37,346 nucleotides of DNA, from contig JANQJN010000181.1 of the NCBI GenBank assembly GCA_028281625.1, positions 1 through 37,346 on the forward strand, given 5' to 3'. This document shows positions 1 to 8,900 of the stretch, in pieces. The notes beneath the pieces are model-generated. The model saw only the letters and a program-made list of their open reading frames with translations, did no database searches and was not told where the DNA came from. Both the position numbers and the translations under genes were made by a program. The stretch comes from Emcibacteraceae bacterium (GTDB lineage: Bacteria > Pseudomonadota > Alphaproteobacteria > Sphingomonadales > Emcibacteraceae). Position 1 is the stretch's first letter, and every line of letters begins with the position of its first letter.

Positions 1-350
1 AGGCGACACGCCGCATTGCAGATGAAGGCAATGTTTATGCGCAGTTGAATACCGGCCTTCGGTATTACTACGGCGAAGGGGCAGTGAAGAACTTTAACAC
101 GGCCAACTCATACTTTCTGATGGCGGCGCTTAATGGTAATGTGGAAGCACAAAAGTATCTGGCACAAAACCGGGTGATGCAGGCCCCGGAAGGGCATGAC
201 AAAATATTCGTTTATCAATGGTTTTCCATTGCTGCGGCTGGTGGATCAAAGGATGCAGCGGAAAGTAAAGCGGCCATGGAGGTCGATATGACCGCTGCAG
301 AGATTGCAGAGGCAACAGAAAAAGCAAACGCCTGGCTTTCGAACCAGTAA
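1..350 (+). CDS. Sel1-repeat protein, C-terminal part (5' truncated by window edge)
   Basis: The frame is open from base 3 to the TAA at 348-350 (116 codons), so this is the C-terminal end of a longer gene. A TTG at 45 could be read as a start, but the open frame continues upstream with Sel1-like sequence, so I treat it as truncated. It contains helical repeats of the Sel1/TPR-like kind (LRYYYGEGAVKNF, then YQWFSIAAAGGSKDA). Sel1 repeats form alpha-solenoids that mediate protein-protein contacts, often in the periplasm; the partner cannot be told from sequence. Its C-terminal tail (about MTAAEIAEATEKANAWLSNQ) resembles the tail of the next gene (LSEDQIAEGKRLAQQWLSS), so the two are probably tandem paralogs. 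The next gene begins 21 bp downstream on the same strand, consistent with an operon. Confidence 0.8.
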   Translation, partial: ATRRIADEGNVYAQLNTGLRYYYGEGAVKNFNTANSYFLMAALNGNVEAQKYLAQNRVMQAPEGHDKIFVYQWFSIAAAGGSKDAAESKAAMEVDMTAAEIAEATEKANAWLSNQ

Positions 351-371
351 ACACAAAAAAAGGGGGGTAAC

Positions 372-1838
372 ATGCGTAATTTATTGAAATTGAGCCTACT
401 CATGGGACTGGTGCACTTTGTGCTGCCATCAATAAGCGCAGCCCAATCCGGCTCTGGCCTTGAATATATCGTTGTTCCATATGATGAAAAATCAACCATC
501 CGCCGCTTTAACAGGGACTATGAGGAAGGCAATCATGCATCTACCATGATACTGGCTCTTTATTATCTGAATGGCATTTATGTTGATCAGGATGTTGATA
601 AGGCGGTAGAGATGTATACCAAAGCGGCAGAGGATGGCTATGCCCCGGCGCAGGTTGTTTTTGCAAGGCATATTCTTGGTCGACAAATGCCACTGCTCAA
701 TGCTGAAACCTCATATGATTGGCTTTTAAAGGCTGCAGCACAGGATTTCGCCCCTGCGCATGCAATGCTCGCTGAGTTTTACCGTGCGGGTATTGGGGTA
801 GGCGCAGACAATGTCAGGGCAATTGAGCATTTAAAAACCGCAGCAAATTTACCGCTTCATGATATTTCAAAAAAACCAAGAAAACTTAAGGATTACGCCC
901 GGTATCCGCTCAACCGCCATCCCTATTCTTATCCGGTTGGAAACTCTGATGTGATGAATTTAGCGGGTGGTGGCTTGCAGCTTGTGGGTCAAATGCGCCG
1001 CGATATCAAAAGATATTCCAGTCGCTTTCGTGATATGTTTAATGCCCTTGAATATTACGACAAGATCGATATTAACCGCACCATTTTGCAATCTCAATAT
1101 AACCTCGGTGCCGCGTATCAGCATGGACGTGGTATGGATCAAAGTTACGATAACGCGCTTATGTGGTACAAAAAAGCGGCTGAGCAGGGCCATCATAATT
1201 CAATTCTTGAACTAGGCTGGATGACAGAAAACGGGATGGGGGTTGCGCAGGATTATGAGAAGGCCATGGAGTATTATAAACTTGGCGCCGAATATGATAA
1301 TCCGCAGGCAATAGCAAATATTGGCCATCTTTATGATCTGGGCAATGGTGTTGAAAAGAACGACAAGGAAGCCATAAAATGGTTTGAAGAAGCCCTTGAG
1401 CTTAACCCGTCGCTGCCGACGGCTAATCGATCTCTGGGGCTAAAATATTTGCTGGGACAGGGTGTTAAGAAGGATGAAAAAATCGGTTATGAAATGACCT
1501 TAAAGGCCGCAAATCGTAACGACCTCAGCGCCATGGGCAATATTGCCGTGCTCTATTTTAACGGAATATACCTTGATAAAGACATTAATAACGCCATCGC
1601 CTGGTACGAGAAGGCAGCAAAGCTTGGCAGTGCAAGCAGCATGCAAAGGCTGGGGGCGATTTATCAAACAGATGAACATGTGACAAAAGACCTCGTGAAA
1701 AGCTACATGTGGCATTCGATGGCTGCAGAACGGGGAAATGAGACATCCTCAAACTTTTTGCCAAACCTTGAAGAAAACTTGTCAGAGGACCAAATCGCAG
1801 AAGGTAAAAGATTGGCGCAGCAGTGGCTAAGCAGTTGA
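372..1838 (+). CDS. Exported Sel1-repeat (SLR) protein
   Basis: A 488-residue protein with a signal peptide (MRNLLKLSLLMGLVHF... cleaved near SAAQ) followed by about seven or eight Sel1-like repeats through most of the length. Examples are ALMWYKKAAEQG, AMEYYKLGAEYDNPQA and AIAWYEKAAKLGSASS, each with the typical AxxWYxKAA(E/K)xG pattern. The family forms superhelical scaffolds that bind other proteins. The ATG at 372 has a strong ribosome-binding site (AGGGGGG about 6 bases upstream). It sits 21 bp behind another Sel1 gene with a similar C-terminal tail, and its stop overlaps the start of the hydrolase gene at 1823, so the three are likely co-transcribed. I can support the fold and export, not a specific role. 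Confidence 0.88.
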   Translation: MRNLLKLSLLMGLVHFVLPSISAAQSGSGLEYIVVPYDEKSTIRRFNRDYEEGNHASTMILALYYLNGIYVDQDVDKAVEMYTKAAEDGYAPAQVVFARHILGRQMPLLNAETSYDWLLKAAAQDFAPAHAMLAEFYRAGIGVGADNVRAIEHLKTAANLPLHDISKKPRKLKDYARYPLNRHPYSYPVGNSDVMNLAGGGLQLVGQMRRDIKRYSSRFRDMFNALEYYDKIDINRTILQSQYNLGAAYQHGRGMDQSYDNALMWYKKAAEQGHHNSILELGWMTENGMGVAQDYEKAMEYYKLGAEYDNPQAIANIGHLYDLGNGVEKNDKEAIKWFEEALELNPSLPTANRSLGLKYLLGQGVKKDEKIGYEMTLKAANRNDLSAMGNIAVLYFNGIYLDKDINNAIAWYEKAAKLGSASSMQRLGAIYQTDEHVTKDLVKSYMWHSMAAERGNETSSNFLPNLEENLSEDQIAEGKRLAQQWLSS

Positions 1839-2686
1839 TCAGATTTTTTTGGATTTTCCTATTGGGGATCATGGTGAATGCACCGGCGCAGGCGCAGGAA
1901 TGGTTTTGCGTGGAAAACAATGATATTCGTTATATCGATACGGCGCTTGGAAAACAAAAAATCATGATTTTTGCCCCCGAGGAAGGAGAAGCAAAAGAGC
2001 TGATCTTCTTTTTCCACGGCGATAGCGCCTTTCGGCCACCCAGCTATCAATATGACATGGCGCGGCGCATTGTGGGCCACCGGGAAGGGGCCATGGCGGT
2101 GGCTGTGTTGCGTCCCGGCTATGAGGATGGTTGCGGGGACAAATCCGAGGGTGATGCGGGCTTCAAAATGGGTGATAATTATACCCTTGAAGTGGTGAAT
2201 GTGCTTGCCGAAGTAATAACCGCTGTACAAAGCGAATATCCACTTGAAACAACGCTTTTTGGGCATAGTGGCGGTGCGGCCCTTAGTGCAATCCTCATGA
2301 ACCGTCATCCTGATCTGGCAAGTGCCGCACTCCTCGCTGCGTGCCCCTGTGATCTTACGGCCTGGCGACAGCATATGTATGAGCGAACCGGAAATGAGCG
2401 CTGGATATCTGATCTTCCAGGTCTTAATCCGATGCAAGAAACTCTTTCCTTGAAAAGGGAAATAAAAGTTTTTGCGTTCAGTGACCTAAATGACCAAATT
2501 ACGCCTAACGAGTTTACTAAAGAATATGTGGCAAAGCTGAAGAGAAGGCAACTAAACGCAGAATATACGTGGTTTAGCGCGGGATCGCGAGGTACGACAA
2601 TGCTGCAAATAGACGGTCACGACGCAATAATCGATGACGCCAATTTACGATTTTTCTTAAAACGATCGTATAGTCCAATGGACTAA
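1823..2686 (+). CDS. Exported alpha/beta-hydrolase-fold protein
   Basis: A 287-residue protein with an N-terminal signal peptide ending near PAQAQ. It carries the alpha/beta-hydrolase landmarks: FFFHG around residues 62-66 (oxyanion-hole loop), the nucleophile elbow G-H-S-G-G at 147-151 (S149), an acidic candidate in FSDLND (D221 or D224) and a C-terminal GH at 255-256 (H256). These give a plausible Ser-Asp-His triad, so an esterase, lipase or peptidase activity is likely; the substrate is unknown. The start is GTG at 1823, overlapping the Sel1 gene by 16 bp. A TTG at 1835 would give a 4-bp TTGA overlap and still leave a good signal peptide, so the exact start is uncertain. It ends just before a hairpin shared with the convergent copB. 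Confidence 0.82.
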   Translation: MAKQLIRFFWIFLLGIMVNAPAQAQEWFCVENNDIRYIDTALGKQKIMIFAPEEGEAKELIFFFHGDSAFRPPSYQYDMARRIVGHREGAMAVAVLRPGYEDGCGDKSEGDAGFKMGDNYTLEVVNVLAEVITAVQSEYPLETTLFGHSGGAALSAILMNRHPDLASAALLAACPCDLTAWRQHMYERTGNERWISDLPGLNPMQETLSLKREIKVFAFSDLNDQITPNEFTKEYVAKLKRRQLNAEYTWFSAGSRGTTMLQIDGHDAIIDDANLRFFLKRSYSPMD

Positions 2687-2687
2687 A

Positions 2688-2713
2688 TCAGGGGGTGGAA
2701 ACCCACCCCCTGA
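2688..2713. terminator. Hairpin between convergent genes
   Basis: The arms TCAGGGGGTGG (2688-2698) and CCACCCCCTGA (2703-2713) form a perfect 11-bp GC-rich stem with a 4-base loop. It lies between the hydrolase stop at 2686 and the copB stop at 2720, so it can terminate transcripts from both sides. There is no long T-tract, only short AAA/TTT flanks. The same G-rich arm recurs at 5907-5943. Confidence 0.7.
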
Positions 2714-2719
2714 ATTTGA

Positions 2720-3478
2720 TTAATACCAGAGCCTGACACCCGCGACGACACTGACGTCGCCTGTGCCTTCGCCTTCCGCGCGGTGATAGTCTGCGGTACG
2801 GCCAAAGCTTTGATGCCAATGAACGCCGATATAGGGGGCGAATTCGCGCTCGATCTCATATCTTAAACGCAGACCTGCTTCCAGTTTGCTGAGACCAGAA
2901 CCCAGTTCAAGTTCCGGCACATCCTGGAATTGGAAGTTAAGCTCCACAATCGGTTGTAGGATCATCCGCTGGGTGAGCAGCAATTCATACTCCACTTCGA
3001 AATTGGCGGCGATGTCTCCCTTATTACTGACTTCAAGGTTTCCGTCAATTTCAAACCAGTAGGGCGCAAGCCCCATAACACCGATGGTGCCATAAGTACG
3101 CTTTGGCCCCTCGGAGAAATCCTGCTTGATGCCTGCCTGGAAATCAAAGAAGGGGGAAATAGCCCGGCTGTAGCCCGCTTCAAAGTCCCCTTCGTGGAAT
3201 TCGTCCTCAGCAAAGCCAAATTCAGCTTCCGATTTGATGTAAAGCTTTTCATGATCACCGCCGTACCAGCCCTTGGCTTCCCAGGCGAGCGCACCGCCCG
3301 GAACATCCCGATATTCAAACTTATCTGCCATCAGGAACAAGTGGTTCGTCGCACCATGCATTTTTATGAGCATCATGCGGGAAGCGGCCATTTCCTCTGG
3401 TGTATAATATTCATCGATTGGTTCCTGAGCGTGTGCAAATGTGGTCAGGGCAAGAAATAGTGTGATTAATTTCTTCAT
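2720..3478 (-). CDS. copB: Copper resistance outer-membrane protein CopB/PcoB
   Basis: A 252-residue protein with a signal peptide (MKKLITLFLALTTFAHAQ) followed by a beta-rich CopB-family domain. Recognisable segments include the repeated acidic/aromatic strands (FGFAEDEFHEGDFEAGYSRA), GLAPYWFEIDG, and the C-terminal LRYEIEREFAPYIGVHWHQS and VVAGVRLWY, ending in an aromatic residue as outer-membrane barrels do. CopB proteins act with the periplasmic oxidase CopA in copper tolerance. Here the long Met-rich N-terminal region of some CopB proteins is missing, so the metal-binding Met/His repeats reside mainly in CopA. The start overlaps the copA stop by 4 bp (ATGA type), so it is translationally coupled as the last gene of the operon. 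Confidence 0.93.
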   Translation of the reverse strand: MKKLITLFLALTTFAHAQEPIDEYYTPEEMAASRMMLIKMHGATNHLFLMADKFEYRDVPGGALAWEAKGWYGGDHEKLYIKSEAEFGFAEDEFHEGDFEAGYSRAISPFFDFQAGIKQDFSEGPKRTYGTIGVMGLAPYWFEIDGNLEVSNKGDIAANFEVEYELLLTQRMILQPIVELNFQFQDVPELELGSGLSKLEAGLRLRYEIEREFAPYIGVHWHQSFGRTADYHRAEGEGTGDVSVVAGVRLWY

Positions 3479-5379
3479 GATGCACCTCCCATATCCATAT
3501 GGTGGCCCATTTGCTGATGGGTGAGCTGCTCCCGGATGCTAACAACCCGGAACATGCCCGCATGCATATGGTACATAAGGTGGCAATGAAATGCCCAGTC
3601 GCCGATGGCATCAGTCGTGATATCCACCGACAGCTTTTCACCGGGTTTAACGATAATGGTGTGTTTCCTTGGTTTAAAATGGCTGCCGTCAACGGTCACC
3701 ACATCAAAAAACATACCGTGCAGGTGAATAGGGTGGGGCATCATGGTGTCATTGACCATGGTCAGGCGGATACGCTCGTCTTTCTTGAAGTAAATATTAT
3801 CTTTTACCTCCGAAAATTTAAGTCCGTCAAAAGACCACATATAGCGTTCCATATTACTGGTCAGGTGCAGCTCTATTTCCCGCTCGGGGGTACGCATATC
3901 CGGGTTCATGATCAGCGCTTCCAAGTCCATATAGGTAAGCGCCCGGTGCGGCACATTTTCTAGCCCGATGCCCGGCTCGCCTAAGCGGCTGACCGGTGCC
4001 ATTGCGGTGTTTACCACCCCATGATTTTTAATATGGCTGTGGGCTTGCATTTCCCCCATATCCATACCGGACATATCGTCGCCCATAGCGGCGTGGTCCA
4101 TTTGTGAGTGATCCATCTGACTATGATCCACATCAGGCTCTGGTTCAGGCATGGTGTGACCCATAGTTGCATGATCCATCTCTTCATGGTTCATTTGGGA
4201 ATGGTCCATTTCTCCCATATCCAAGTTTCCATGGTCCATATCGCCGTGATCCATGCCGCCCATGTCTTTCATGGTAAGCTTTGGCCGTTCGCGTAACGCT
4301 GGAACATCGGCGGTCATTCCCAATTGCGGGGCAAGGGTTGCGCGGACATATCCGGCCCGCTCAATGCTTTCACACATGAAGGTGTAAGCGCGGGTTTCCG
4401 GTTCAATAATCACATCATATGTTTCCGCTACGCCGATTTGAAACTCATCGGTTTCGACGGGTTTGACATCAAGGCCGTCTGCCTGCACCACGGTCATGGG
4501 AAGGTCGGGAATGCGAACATTGAATATGGTCATCGCCGACGCATTAATGATCCGAAGCCGCACTTTTTCACCGGGACTAAAGATCCCGGTCCAATTGTCC
4601 TCGGGCCCGTGACCATTAATCAGGTATGTATAAGAAGCCCCGGTGACATCGGAAAGGTCCGTCGGTGTCATGCGCATGGCGCCCCACATGTTCCGGTCAG
4701 CCATGGTGGCGCCAAGACCGTTTTTGCGCACGTCGGATAAGAATTCCGCAAGGTCACGCTGCTGATAATTAAAGCCATGGCCCATTTTTTTTAGTTTATC
4801 AAACAAACGATGTGGATTTTCGAAAGTCCAGTCTGACAGCACCATTACATATTCGCGGTCGAACTCCTGGGGATATCCATCCTTGGGCTCAATGACGATG
4901 GGACCATAATGGCCCGATTGTTCCTGAAGCCCTGAATGGCTGTGATACCAGTATGTCCCGGCTTGCAGCAGCGGGAATTTATAGGTAAATGTTTCCCCCG
5001 GTTTGATGCCGGGGAAGGTGACACCCGGCACACCGTCCATCTGAAACGGCAGCAGTATGCCGTGCCAGTGAATGGATGTATCCACATCGAGGTTGTTTTT
5101 AACGCGGATGGTGATGTCATCGCCTTCTTTCCAGCGCAGCAGTGGTGCCGGAAGCTGATCATTGACGACAATGCCGTTTCCGGGCTTTCCGTCAATCAGG
5201 ACGCGTTTTTTATCTACATATAAGTCATATTCTGTGCCGGAGAGCACATTGAGGCCGCTGAGGTCAGCGCGACCGCCGGATTGTGCCCAGGCGGGCAGCA
5301 TTTGGGGTAGGAGCCCTACACCGGCGATAAAGCCGCCGGTGGCAGCCGTGGTTTTTAAAAAATTTCTTCTGTTTAACAT
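3475..5379 (-). CDS. copA: Periplasmic multicopper oxidase CopA/PcoA
   Basis: A 634-residue protein with a Tat signal (RRNFLK at residues 4-9), followed by three cupredoxin domains. Copper ligands are visible: HWHG (H104, H106), WYHSHSG (H146, H148), HPIHLHG near residues 545-560, and the final HCHLMYHMHAGM (C599, H604, M609 as type 1 ligands). The family oxidises Cu(I) to Cu(II) and binds copper in the periplasm; folded export with cofactor fits the Tat signal. Residues about 372-449 form a Met/His/Asp-rich insert of MDH units, longer than the linker I would expect. The gene is preceded by a small Cys/His/Met-rich exported protein and followed, with a 4-bp overlap, by copB. Confidence 0.95.
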   Translation of the reverse strand: MLNRRNFLKTTAATGGFIAGVGLLPQMLPAWAQSGGRADLSGLNVLSGTEYDLYVDKKRVLIDGKPGNGIVVNDQLPAPLLRWKEGDDITIRVKNNLDVDTSIHWHGILLPFQMDGVPGVTFPGIKPGETFTYKFPLLQAGTYWYHSHSGLQEQSGHYGPIVIEPKDGYPQEFDREYVMVLSDWTFENPHRLFDKLKKMGHGFNYQQRDLAEFLSDVRKNGLGATMADRNMWGAMRMTPTDLSDVTGASYTYLINGHGPEDNWTGIFSPGEKVRLRIINASAMTIFNVRIPDLPMTVVQADGLDVKPVETDEFQIGVAETYDVIIEPETRAYTFMCESIERAGYVRATLAPQLGMTADVPALRERPKLTMKDMGGMDHGDMDHGNLDMGEMDHSQMNHEEMDHATMGHTMPEPEPDVDHSQMDHSQMDHAAMGDDMSGMDMGEMQAHSHIKNHGVVNTAMAPVSRLGEPGIGLENVPHRALTYMDLEALIMNPDMRTPEREIELHLTSNMERYMWSFDGLKFSEVKDNIYFKKDERIRLTMVNDTMMPHPIHLHGMFFDVVTVDGSHFKPRKHTIIVKPGEKLSVDITTDAIGDWAFHCHLMYHMHAGMFRVVSIREQLTHQQMGHHMDMGGAS

Positions 5380-5409
5380 TTTTCGATACCATAATTATAA
5401 ATCCATACT

Positions 5410-5426
5410 GCTGACGAGTGGTCAGC
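5410..5426. other. Small hairpin between the Cys/His-rich gene and copA
   Basis: GCTGAC (5410-5415) and GTCAGC (5421-5426) form a perfect 6-bp stem with a 5-base loop inside the 76-bp gap between the stop at 5456 and the copA start at 5379. No T-tract follows it in the direction of transcription, so I do not call it a terminator. It could affect mRNA processing or the relative expression of copA. Confidence 0.4.
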
Positions 5427-5455
5427 GCGTTACAAAATCTATGAATTTACTGGTA

Positions 5456-5854
5456 TCAAATGCGCAGAAGCATTCCTTGTGCAAACAGGGTGGTTTTAAC
5501 GCGCGGTGTTTCGGTTTTATGGGCGGATAGCACCGTTGGCGGTGCCCGCTCAAAGGCCAGGAAATCCTTAATCAGGTCACGGTAGGTGAGCGCATATTTC
5601 GCGGCGTCCTGCTTTGGTTTTTCCGGTGCAGTGAGTAAAAAGTCAGTGCCTTCCGTTTCAGTAAAGGATAGATGACAATTGCTTTCGCATTCATGATCGC
5701 CGAATTTCGTCATATCATGATCCATCATTTGATGATGATCATGATGACTGCCGGAAATGGGCATATCAACTTCGCAGGCACAGGCAAGAACCGACTGTGC
5801 AGCAAAAATGCTGATGATTAGGGTCGTGACTATCACTTTAAAGCGTTTGATCAT
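5456..5854 (-). CDS. Small exported Cys/His/Met-rich protein heading the copper operon
   Basis: A 132-residue protein with a hydrophobic signal sequence up to about residue 24. Potential metal ligands cluster straight after it: C25, C27, a His/Met run (HHDHHQMMDHDM, residues 37-48), then C56 and C60. The second half is ordinary and ends in TLFAQGMLLRI. I do not recognise a named domain. Its position directly upstream of copA, and the ligand cluster next to the likely cleavage site, suggest a periplasmic copper-binding accessory protein. CopL of Xanthomonas is a Cys/His-rich protein in a comparable position, but I cannot show homology. No other gene lies between it and the promoter-side repeats at 5907-5943. 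Confidence 0.75.
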   Translation of the reverse strand: MIKRFKVIVTTLIISIFAAQSVLACACEVDMPISGSHHDHHQMMDHDMTKFGDHECESNCHLSFTETEGTDFLLTAPEKPKQDAAKYALTYRDLIKDFLAFERAPPTVLSAHKTETPRVKTTLFAQGMLLRI

Positions 5855-5906
5855 GGCTTAGGCATAATTCAGGAAAAGATAAAGTTCAAGTGAAATCAAA
5901 ATTTTT

Positions 5907-5943
5907 AAATCAGGGGGTGGGCCAAGTTAAATCAGGGGGTGGG
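5907..5943 (+). repeat. Tandem direct repeat of a G-rich 15-mer
   Basis: AAATCAGGGGGTGGG occurs at 5907-5921 and again at 5929-5943 (22-bp period). A 14-base version of the same motif is at 2685-2698. The two copies give four G-runs (5, 3, 5 and 3 Gs) with loops of 1, 13 and 1 bases, which is a possible G-quadruplex on the + strand. The second copy also forms the left arm of the terminator-like hairpin described at 5935-5962. Confidence 0.75.
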
Positions 5944-5962
5944 AACGAGAAAACCCACCCCC
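5935..5962. terminator. Hairpin downstream of the RND permease
   Basis: GGGGGTGGG (5935-5943) and CCCACCCCC (5954-5962) form a 9-bp GC stem with a 10-base loop, starting 5 bases beyond the permease stop at 5968 (- strand). The upstream repeat copy (5913-5921) offers an alternative left arm for the same right arm. There is no strong T-tract. It probably ends the efflux operon and separates it from the copper operon promoter. Confidence 0.6.
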
Positions 5963-5967
5963 CAATT

Positions 5968-8900
5968 TTATTCTGCCGCCCGGGTTTCGAGCGGTAGAAC
6001 GGTTGCTCCACCAGCCTTCTTGAGGCGCCTACGGACGCGAAGGAAGTAGAGCGAGGGGACAAACACGAGTGCAAGCAATGTTGCGCCGACCATGCCGCCG
6101 GCGATCGCTGTTGCCAGCGGCGGCCACATGGCATCGGACCAGATGATCAGCGGGATAAAGCCGCCAATGGTCGTAAAGGTGGTGGATACAATATGACGGG
6201 TACTGTCAACGGTGACATTCACAATGGCGGCTTTATCGGCATTACGCGCGCCTTCGTTGGCGCGAAGGGCTGCCAGCACCACAATACTGTCATTAATCGC
6301 AAGGCCAATAAGCCCCATCGTTCCCATAATGCCGGTAAAGCCCATGGTAAAGCCAAACAGCCACAGTGAAAGCAGCGCAAGACCCGCACTGAAGAAAGCG
6401 ACACCGCCGATAATCAGTGCTGACGTAAAACTGTTGAAGGCCAGCACGAGTATTCCCACCATAATCACCATCAGCGGCAGCACGGTTGAGAAAAGGCCGC
6501 CTTCTGAACGGGCGCGCTTTTCTTCTTCACCGCCATAGGCCATGGAATAACCAACCGGTAGTTCAAAGTTGCTTTCCGCAAGCCGTGCCTGGAAATCAAG
6601 CAGGCTGGCACCGGGCAGGTTGTAAGGATGGACATTGGCTTGGATTACATTCATCCGTGCGCCGTCGCGACGTACAATGGTGCTGATGGTCGGGACAATT
6701 TCCATATGCCCAAGGGATGATAGCGGCACACCACCAATATGATCCCCTGCAATGGCGACACTGCCGCCGGGGGCAACAACCGCATTATTCATCAGATAAT
6801 CAAGGTCGGTGCGGTTTTCACTACCGAAGCGCACGCGGACGGGCAGTTCTTCGGTGCCTTCGAGCACACTACCACCTAATCTTCCTTCAAGCGCGCTATT
6901 AAGCTGCTCCGCGATTTGATTAAGCTTAAGCCCTGCTGCCTGCGCGGCTTCTTCATCGGGTACAAACATCAGTTTCTTTTGGCTAAAGCTTGATTTTGCC
7001 TGCGTGTAGCTCACACCTTGGGTCTCAGCGAGGATTTGTCTTATTTCTTCACCTTTTTCAGTAAGGATTTCAAGATCCTGACCATAGATCAGCACTTCAA
7101 CCGGTGCTTCGAACGGTGGGCCTTGCTCAAACGGAAGCGCAAGCACAACCGCATCCGGAACACCGCTGATCAGATCTTGCTGCAGGCGGGGGAGGATGTC
7201 CCGCGTTGCTTCCTTGGAAGATGTTTTTACGAATGCACCCGCGAAGCTGGATACCCCATCGTTGGCAAGGAAGGTGTTGTAATAAACTGCTGGCGGATTT
7301 TCTCCGACCACCCAGACATCGCTTTCAATTTCCGGATAAGTGGAGAATATTTCGCGTACCTTCGTGACCTGTCTTGATGTTTCTTCAAGGCTGGCGGTGG
7401 ATGGCATTTTAAGCTGGACCTGGAACTGATCCCGGTCACTGCTTGGGAAAAATTGCTGTATCAGGGTGCTCGCAAGGATAAAACCAAGAACGGGCAGGGT
7501 GATTGAAATCCCCGCAGCCTTTTTTGGATGATCCATGCACCACTTCAATACACCACGGTACCATTCACGAAGCGGTACATTTTTGTAACCATTTGCCAGG
7601 ATTTCCTTCGGTGTTGAAATGCCGTCTTCGCCTTCCGGATCCGCTTGTTCCTTAAAGAAATCATTGCGGTCAAGATAGCCCGCCAGCGCCGGAATGATTG
7701 TAAGCGCGAGGAATAGGCTTGATCCAAGCGAGAAGATCACCGCCATACCAATGGTACCGATAAATTCACCGGTTGGCCCGGGAGCAAGCACAATCGGCAT
7801 AAAGGTCAGCGATGTGGTTGCGGTACTGGCCAGCAGTGGAATAAACAGATGCTTCGCCATTTTTGAAATGGCGTCTGCTACTGCAACGCCTTTGGCGCGG
7901 TTTTGTTTGTATTTATCGATGGCGACAATGGCATTATCAATCAAAAGCCCGAGCGCAATGATAATCCCGCTGATGGACATTTGATGCAGATTTACATCCA
8001 TCAAGTTGAAAATCGTCATTACCATCAAAATGGTCAGCGGCAGGGATGTGGCGACCAAAATCGCACTTCGCCATCCCATCATAAAGATCATCACAGCGAT
8101 GATTATTGCAGAGGAAATAAAGATATTCCCAAGTAGGGTCGACAGACGGTCGGTGACATATTGATCCTGGGAGAAAATAACATCGACTTCAACACCCTCA
8201 GGGAGCACGTCTTTATAGGCTTCCGTGGCGGCATACATGCGCTCCGTCCACTGATCAACGCGGACATTCTGGTCCACCTTGGCGCCAATGATGACACCGC
8301 GCTCACCATCGATGATTGCGACCGCATCGGCCGGATCTTTCACTGTTTTCTTAACGTCCGCAATGTCACCCACCCGCAAGAATTCTCCGGTGGGAAGCTG
8401 CTTCAGGATAATCGACCTTACCCGGTCTTCGGACTTTAGCTCACCGCTTACCTCGATGAGCAGGTCATTATACTGCGAGCGAACCTGCCCGGCGGAAACT
8501 TTACTGTCTGATGTGGCTATGGCGGTTGATACTTGCGTGATGGTCATGCCAACCGATGCCAGCGCATCCGGATCAACGGTTACCAGTACTTCTTCATCGG
8601 GTTCCCCGAAAACACCGGTATCCACGGTACCGGATATAGGGGCGAGAACCCGTTCAAACTCACGGCCAAAGCGGCCGAGGATATCAAGCTGTGCCGCTTC
8701 ATCCTTGTTGGCCCAGGTAAAACCGACCATGAAGGTATAAACCGGGCTTTCCCGGTCAAGCATATAGGGCTCACCGGCACCCGCAGGCAGGAACGGCTGC
8801 ACGTCCCCAAGCCGGTCACGCACTTTCGACCAGATATTTTCAAGATCTTCGCGGGCGATGTCTTCTTCCAGTTCAACGGAAATGTTGGATACGCCTGCGC

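Noticed and set aside
1859..2437. 192-codon open frame on the - strand
   Set aside because: Lies fully inside the alpha/beta hydrolase on the + strand, which has a signal peptide and catalytic motifs; the reverse frame shows no domain or ribosome-binding site.
4108..4296. Met/His-rich open frame on the + strand inside copA
   Set aside because: It is the reverse reading of the MDH-repeat insert; the repetitive codons (CAT/ATG) keep the opposite strand open. CopA on the - strand is certain.
5855..5906. CueR-type copper promoter upstream of the copper operon
   Set aside because: TTGAAC followed by a long spacer is present on the - strand, but the dyad does not match the CueR operator well and no clear -10 is found at 19 bp spacing.
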